Part shown: positions 58,130 through 64,000 of the stretch, in pieces
Numbering within the stretch: position 1 is the first letter of the stretch
Layout of the letters: the number at the start of each line of letters is the position of its first letter
DNA from: Rapana venosa
Taxonomy: Eukaryota > Mollusca > Gastropoda > Neogastropoda > Muricidae
NCBI GenBank assembly: GCA_028751875.1
Contig: CM054162.1
Location: 8,382,616 to 8,446,615, forward strand
Direction of reading: 5' to 3'
Length of the DNA stretch: 64,000 bases
Notes under the pieces: generated by a model
What the model was told of the DNA's origin: nothing
What the model saw: only the letters and a program-made list of their open reading frames with translations
Database searches by the model: none
Program-made: the position numbers and the translations under genes

Positions 58130-58580
58130 TGCCGAAATGGCGTGATCTTTTTTAATTATTTGTTTCCTCGCTAGAACTGCAACGTTCCCCAATGGTGAGC
58201 TTTTGCCAAGGACCGTTTTTGCCACATGAAGGTAGCCACAACGATGTGGGAATGGCGTCTGAACACGACACCTGTGTGTATGCTTGTTTGTGAAGGTCGT
58301 GTTTACATTGTGATTTTTTCCCCTTCTGACATGAAATGGTTTACTTTTCGGGAAGGCAGAACGGGTTTTAACGTGTGCCCAAGATGTTCTGCACACTTAC
58401 TCGCACAGTCCCTCGGTTTATAGTCCCATCTGAGGGACTTAAAGGGGAGTGGAGTCCGCACTGAAGTGAACTCCAGGGGAAAATTCCCTGAAACGACGTC
58501 ACCGTGGTGGCTGGAACCCGGGCCGTCAGATCAGGAGCGCCATGTTCTAACCACTGGGCTACCTCGCTTCCCGGTGGAGC
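58130..58580 (-). mobile_element. SINE B-type head and body with type-3 tail
   Basis: Minus strand: A-box-like 'gtagcccagtggttagaaca' (about 58550-58570), a B box reading GGTTCCAGCC (58512-58521), 'gactataaaccgagggac' central block and 'gtgcccaagatg'-region body, then at about 58260-58140 the module 'gtggctaccttcatgtggc' with 'agctcaccattgggg' instead of the type-1 tail. Confidence 0.7.
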
Positions 58581-60009
58581 ATTGGAAAAATGCACATGTG
58601 TACACTTTTGTCCAGAGTGTACTGTGACAGTCATACCCAGGTGTGATGATTGAGGGCAGTACTTTTCCATCACACACAGATTTCGTGGTCTTCACACTAT
58701 GTGTCTGAAAATTGGTGGGGCAATGCAGGGAGTGTGTCAGAGGGTTCCAGTGATAAATTTAGACCACTAACATGGGTGTAGTAGGGAGGGAAAGAAGAAA
58801 TAACAGCCAGCAACCCAACGCTTTTCAATGGTGCCACATGGGGGAAAAATATGGCGTTTTCTTTAGTAGCAGATTCATCTGATTAGCAAGAGGATAAATT
58901 GCATGTTATTGTCTTGGAAGTAGAAACATTTAAACGAGAATTGTTAAGTGAGTCCGATATTAAACGCTTATGAGGAAGAGGAGGAAGGAAATGCTGCAGT
59001 GAGGGAGAAGAGTGAGCCTGAAAATAATGTGCTACAGGGCACATTCCTGACCTGTGCTACACACACCAACTGTGGAGAAATTTTACCTCCTGGCCCGTCT
59101 GCAGCATAGACAGCTAAAAATGTAATGCCTTTTGACTGTTTTCTCATTATTACAACACTTTGGAACTGCAATGGCAGAAACGAACAGACATGCCGATAAT
59201 GAAAATAGCAAGAGGGAAAATAAAATAGGCCTCCGTCTGCCAAGATTCGACAGGTGAGAGCAACGGGTACCCCCCCCCCCACACACACACACACACATCC
59301 ATATCTTGTGCTTTTTGTGATGTGATGTGACCCTATGCCACCACTACGACTACTTTAGAGACTGCCAACATTAAAATGTTGTAGGGTTACAGAAGTTCTG
59401 TGTTGTTTCGAATTTGTCACACCTGTGCTGTGACACTGGTGACAGTCATGTACAATAATACACTTCTGTACACTTAACAAACATGTGATAGCACACAAAG
59501 ATATGAACTGCAGTATAAAGGTCACATGCTGATTAAATATGACTTTTTTTCAAAAGGAAAAATAGTTAAACAAAAGTTCTCTCTCTTCAAGACATACCAT
59601 GAAACAACAGGTGCTATGGGGACATTGTGTGACACATCCTTGAGGTACTATTGCACATAACTATTGATAAACACATCAGCTGGGTATCACTTCCTTATTC
59701 GACACTAACATGCTTGAATTATTGTCAAATCCATGCAGGATTTGCTGTTTTATCATATATACCATATTTTTACCTGTGATTGGTGACAAATAAGGTGACA
59801 ATGACAAGACATCTGGTGATCATACACATAAACTTGCGCCTACATGCAAGTACAAAGACATACCTAGCTTGTGATAAAATTTCAGCTTGATAGCTTGTCA
59901 TGCACACACACAATTGTCTTAAGAGTAAAGTAAGTCAGTTGGGGGTAGAAAACCTTCAAAGAATTGAAAATCTACAGGCAGTTTAGCTCTGTAGAATCCA
60001 ACAACAAGA
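58581..60009. other. No recognised feature
   Basis: Unique-looking sequence with a short C/CA tract at about 59269-59296. No gene or RNA seen. Confidence 0.5.
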
Positions 60010-60190
60010 GGGTTTAAAGCCATGTCGCCCTCACTCTCATCCCTCTAAACTGAACTAAAGCCATGTAAAATACTGCCCCCTCATCACTACCATCCCCCTC
60101 CCTCCTTTCTCTTACAGCTGAGCTAAAGCCATGTGAAATACTCCATGGCCACCATCACCCCTTCTCCCCTCTTCCTTGCTGTCATACACC
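60010..60190 (+). repeat. Short tandem repeat, three degenerate units
   Basis: 'taaagccatgt' starts near 60015, 60056 and 60124, with C-rich spacers. Period is about 41-68 bp. Confidence 0.6.
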
Positions 60191-61680
60191 CATGGAAAAC
60201 ACCTCTGTGATCCAAGGGGGAATAAGGGGTCTAGCGGTAAGACACCCTCTGGAGGAAGTGAGAGGTGTGTAGCTTTGATCCTTTCCTGAACCACAACTTT
60301 CCCCATCCAATAGAGTGTAAAAGGTGGTCTGGGTGCCAGTATTTCAAATAAGGTGATAAACCAAGGTTCAGTTCCCAACACACTTTGACCATACAAAAAG
60401 AAAACAAACCCAGGTCACAAGGGTTTTCCCTGCAGAAAACGTGCTGCAGAAAAAAGCCACTCTCACAGGGAAACACAGACAGGTCCATGCAGACAGCAAC
60501 ACTGAAGCCCCTGAACTGGATGGCGCTGCTCTTGTAGCAACACTCGCTCCACAGGGAGAGCAGCATCAGTTTTACACAGAGACATCTGTCGTGACTGAAA
60601 GTGCTATGGAACAGAGTTGAAAAGGAAATAGAATACCTCTTCCTGTCACCCCCTAATGGGGTGCATGTATACTCCTCCCTTCCCATATATCATACTCTAA
60701 TTCAGACCACACAAAACAAGCACAAAGTGAATATATTTAAACGTTTATTATACAATAATCCAATATTTACTCAAACATAAATGACAATATTTACTAGCAC
60801 ACTGCAACAAGCTCAATTTTACAGCATCAGCATTGAGTCTAATAATGAAATAAACACAAACTGTTCAAAATATGTTCATAACAACACAAGTCAAACCCCT
60901 ATATATATAAACATCAACACACAATATCCAAGCCTATGCATAATTCACTTGGTCATGAAATGTTCTAGATAATATGACATCTGGGTTTGATCCCCTGAAA
61001 CATCCAAGCACCACCCAATACTGGTGCTCACAGGTATACAATTTATGTTTTTCAACCATAAGCAAATCAAAAGAAAAAGGTGAATGAATAAATAAATAAA
61101 TAACCAAATTGGTAAGGAGCAATTTTAGAAACCAGGGTATGAAAATTATTTTAAATTCTGGGTGTAGTAGCACAGGTAAGACATTGATGGGCTTAGCATG
61201 ATACACAGGTTTATATCATACCTTAACCTATCAATGAATGCCTTGCACGAAAAGAACTCCAAATCCTAAATGAAACACAAATACACTACCGTCACCAAGC
61301 TGGTGTTGAAGCTAGTCCAGATGAAGGCACACCACCCAAAAATCTTTAGTATAACAGATATACATATATACAACCAAAGGAAGAATAAATTGACAATTAT
61401 TACCTCTGGTTTCGTGCCCTCCCCCTCCTCTAATTAAAACACAATCATAACACATATACATGTAAAGCCCAAAGAAACCAAAACACAATCAATTATAACA
61501 GCACACAGCCGAAAAACTTTACTTACTTAAAGTGTCAGAATTTTCTTCTCCCATATCTCACTCACTGTTATAACATCATCAGCACTGGATTCCTGGAAAC
61601 ATTGCAGTGGCATACCACAATGGGTCACAAAATCCAAGATCACCATACAGGTAAAAATGCCACAAATCCTCCAATACTTC

Positions 61681-61817
61681 ACTATCGGTGGTCTAGAGGT
61701 AACGCGCCTGTCTAGAAAGCGAAAAGTCCGGGTCAGAAGTGGGCGGTGGTTCAAATCCCGTTTGGACCCGAAAATTTTCCCCCATCCACTAGACCTTGAG
61801 TGGTGGTCTGGGCGCTA

Positions 61818-61848
<31 letters not shown>

Positions 61849-62095
61849 CGTGTGTTACACAAAAATTATTTAGCGCACGTAAAAGAACCCACGGCAACAA
61901 GAGAGTTGTTCCTGGCAAAATTCTGTAGAAAAAAGCCACTCTGATAGGGAAACAAATGCAGTTGTAGACAGAAAAAAAAATTGGGTGGCGCTGCTCTGTG
62001 GCGATGCGCTCTCCCCGGGGAGAGCAGCCCGAATTTCACGCAGAGAAATCTGACGTGACTTAAAGTGATATAAATAAATAAATAAATATCAGACA
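61681..62095 (+). mobile_element. SINE A, complete
   Basis: tRNA-like A box GGTGGTCTAGAGGTAACGC (61686-61704) and B box GGTTCAAATCCC (61748-61759). The central domain has 'ctttcggatgagacgataaa' and 'ccgaggtcccgtgtg', then 'ttcctggcaaaattctgtag', 'ggtggcgctgctctgtggcg' and a (AAAT)n tail. Copy 1 of the long repeat has no SINE at the matching place (about 4463-4475), so this is a later insertion. The duplicated target is short and unclear ('tatc'). Confidence 0.88.
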
Positions 62096-62304
62096 CAAAA
62101 GGGCATAGATCCAGAAGAACCCAAAGCATGGATCCAAAGAAATGGGTTTCCTCAAATAATTATAAACAACACACAGGTGAAAATAAAGTTTAACATTTTA
62201 CTGTCCTCTGGAACAATATCATTCACAAATTGCACACAGCTAATATGACTTTGAGTGAACAGACAAAAATCAAAATGGCACACATCTAGTAAAAGTATAT
62301 TAAT

Positions 62305-62306
<2 letters not shown>

Positions 62307-62357
<51 letters not shown>

Positions 62358-62383
62358 TTGTGTGTGTGTGTGTGTGTGTGTGT

Positions 62384-62414
<31 letters not shown>

Positions 62415-62470
62415 TGGTGTGTGTGTGTGGTGTGTGTGTGTGTGTGTTGTGTGGTGTGTTGTGTGTGTGG

Positions 62471-62502
<32 letters not shown>
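62307..62502 (+). repeat. (TG)n microsatellite
   Basis: TG run with TTG and GTGG interruptions. Confidence 0.93.
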
Positions 62503-62505
<3 letters not shown>

Positions 62506-62905
62506 TTAAATACTTCACAACACTATTAAAGCAAGCACAGGTACACAAAGATGTGCAACAATTCTTCTGATGATGTCAAATCCAAAGAAAGATCCCAAAG
62601 GGCGGTACAAGTACACCCCCCCTGGTATCCTGGTGAAGACAAGGGCAGCCACAGGAGACACTGGAGGCACTGGTTTAACACTGATGGCAGGGATGTCCAA
62701 GGAAAATCACTTTGGTCTGACTTCCCAATCTAAACTAGGAGAGTACCTAAAATACAGGTTTTCATTCACAATCATGCATTAAAAACAACACTTCAATCAA
62801 CTGACACTCACCCACAGCAGGGTGCACTAATATCTGGTCACACAAGACAAGATAACCCCACAGCCACAAGGACCAAGGCTGCTGTCAAGTCAACCTGAAG
62901 AGCCC

Positions 62906-63278
62906 CCTCATGGGAAACACTGTGTCCTCCATTTTAAGTCTGTTCACTCAAAGTGGTATTAGATGAAAGATGTGGAGAAGGGGGCATGGTGAGATGAGGG
63001 CTTTAAGAAAAAGAGATGTATGTTGGTATTTATGTATATTAAAAAACTGAATCAAAACCTTATAAACAATAAATTATGCTGCAAAGAACATGGCAAAGAA
63101 ATACAAATAATAACAAAACAGAACAATTGAAAACTACTCTAAACTTGGAAAATGAACAACTACCAACTACTGTAAAAGCTGCCAGGATAAAGTAAAATGA
63201 TATCCCAACAGTAAAGGTCATACTTTACAAAAATGAGAATACTGGAGATCACATAAGAGACAATGCTATCTCACACAA
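62906..63278. other. No recognised feature
   Basis: A-rich sequence, possibly the 3' UTR of the minus-strand LINE that follows. Confidence 0.4.
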
Positions 63279-64000
63279 TCACTTTGGATTGTTTAAAACT
63301 TCAAGCAGAGACTTATCTTGAAATGTTAGTAGGAACTTTTTTAAACATCGACACTGATATAAAACATGAACATTGAACAGTTTTTCATTACATATGCATT
63401 GTATATTTCTTACAAATTTTGTTTGAAAAGCATTTAATTTCAGTCTATGGATTAAAGAAACAATGTTTCTAGTATACGATTTTCGAAAGCTATACCGAAT
63501 ACAAAGAATGTTCTCAATATCCAAAACAGAACAAGTATGCTGGGGATAGCTAGCCTCTTCCTGTTTGTTTTTTTACATGTTTCCAGCAAACATGTTGAAG
63601 CAAAGCATAACCTTCATTAATAGAAAAAGGAATATCTAAAACAGTTGAACAGCTAGAATGTTTTGTTGCCTTTTTGGCTGCTTTATCTACCTTTTCATTG
63701 AAATAAATACCACAGTGAGATGGAACCCAGCAGAAAGTATCTTGCAAACCCTTCAAAATTAGAAGATGCATCAAAAAGTTAATTTCAGTAATGAGATTTT
63801 TCCTAACTATCGACATTGAGTTACTAAGAAACTGCACTGCAGATTTTGGAATCAACACAAACAAAATCTGCAGAACAATATTGGGAAAATCTAGCAGAAA
63901 AAGTACAAAGCCATCAAACTAGCAGTAACTTCAGCAGTAAAGATGGAATGGGTTTTTTTTTATGATATGATAGGACTTTTCAACCTTTAAAGCTGGGATG
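63279..64000 (-). pseudogene. LINE RNase H domain and C-terminus, cut by the window edge
   Basis: Minus strand, entering from beyond 64000. Residues near 63950 suggest HSIFTAEVTASL, the RNase H block with the catalytic Glu. The 63864-63550 frame reads FCWVPSHCGIYFNEKVDKAAKKAT, the WVPSH-GI-GNE-AD-AK signature. A shifted frame (63524-63279) reads VSLIHRLKLNAFQTKFV and CICNEKLFNVHVLYQC, the post-RNase H Cys/His ending. RNase H in a LINE points to I/R1/Jockey-side clades. At least one frameshift near 63540. Confidence 0.75.

Larger units (their letters stand above)
60217..62905 (+). repeat. Long interspersed repeat, copy 2
   Basis: Same repeat as 3131-5030. Here the SINE A at its start keeps its tRNA-like head ('ggtctagcggtaagacacc' near 60228, then 'gataaaccaaggttcag'). 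Two additions are absent from copy 1: a younger SINE A at 61681-62095 and a (TG)n tract at 62307-62502. The terminal block 62560-62905 is very similar to 4690-5030. Confidence 0.78.

Noticed and set aside
57551..58396. 281-codon Ser/Leu/Phe-rich minus-strand frame
   Set aside because: Spans repeat G, the GAA tract and a SINE; compositional artefact.
61681..61770. Functional tRNA gene at the SINE A head
   Set aside because: A and B boxes are present, but no cloverleaf closes and the same head continues into a SINE body.

Overview
The window is eukaryotic, repeat-dominated DNA. Every sizeable coding signal but one belongs to a non-LTR retrotransposon (LINE) or is an artefact of a simple repeat. 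The exception is a broken, intronless seven-transmembrane receptor at 19.2-20.2 kb, whose style resembles lineage-expanded molluscan peptide/orphan GPCRs. Together with the LINE mix (Rex1-like, L2-like, RTE-like, a 2A-bearing two-ORF LINE) and tRNA-derived SINEs with a conserved central domain, this suggests a lophotrochozoan, most likely a gastropod mollusc. That assignment is inference; I cannot search databases. No bacterial-type gene, CRISPR array, rRNA gene or convincing functional tRNA gene is visible.

Layout. 0.2-3.1 kb: a + strand retroelement tail repeat meets a nearly intact Rex1-like LINE on the minus strand (one frameshift, one in-frame stop). 3.1-5.0 kb: first copy of a long noncoding repeat whose second copy is at 60.2-62.9 kb. 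5.65-10.4 kb: a patchwork of LINE pieces, with an RTE-like element split by an L2-like insertion that has an 8-bp target-site duplication. 10.56-16.77 kb: a decayed two-ORF LINE whose first ORF carries a 2A-type GDVEQNPGP motif; four younger elements lie inside it, one of them a composite tRNA/5S-rRNA SINE with a 12-bp duplication. 17.2-18.8 kb is mostly featureless. 19.17-20.21 kb: the GPCR pseudogene. 21.3-32.4 kb: a cluster of L2-like elements and derivatives on both strands with SINEs between them.

32.5-46.5 kb: decayed LINE fragments, including an RTE-like element on the minus strand (36.6-39.8 kb), SINE pieces and many microsatellites. From about 38.3 kb onward, and especially at 44.6-46.4 kb, the text looks like low-quality consensus (inflated homopolymers, an 800-base poly-G zone), so annotation there is tentative. 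46.5-58.6 kb: SINEs, a 2.1-kb satellite of about 130 units of 16 bp, several minisatellites and long microsatellites. 60.2-62.9 kb: second long repeat copy, containing a younger SINE that is absent from the first. 63.3-64.0 kb: RNase H/C-terminal part of another LINE, cut by the window edge.

How the parts relate. There is no operon or host pathway. The biology is parasitic layering: LINEs supply the machinery, SINEs and tail-only derivatives carry LINE-like 3' ends, and L2-like elements carry TG-rich and triplet-repeat segments that appear to have grown into many of the long microsatellites.
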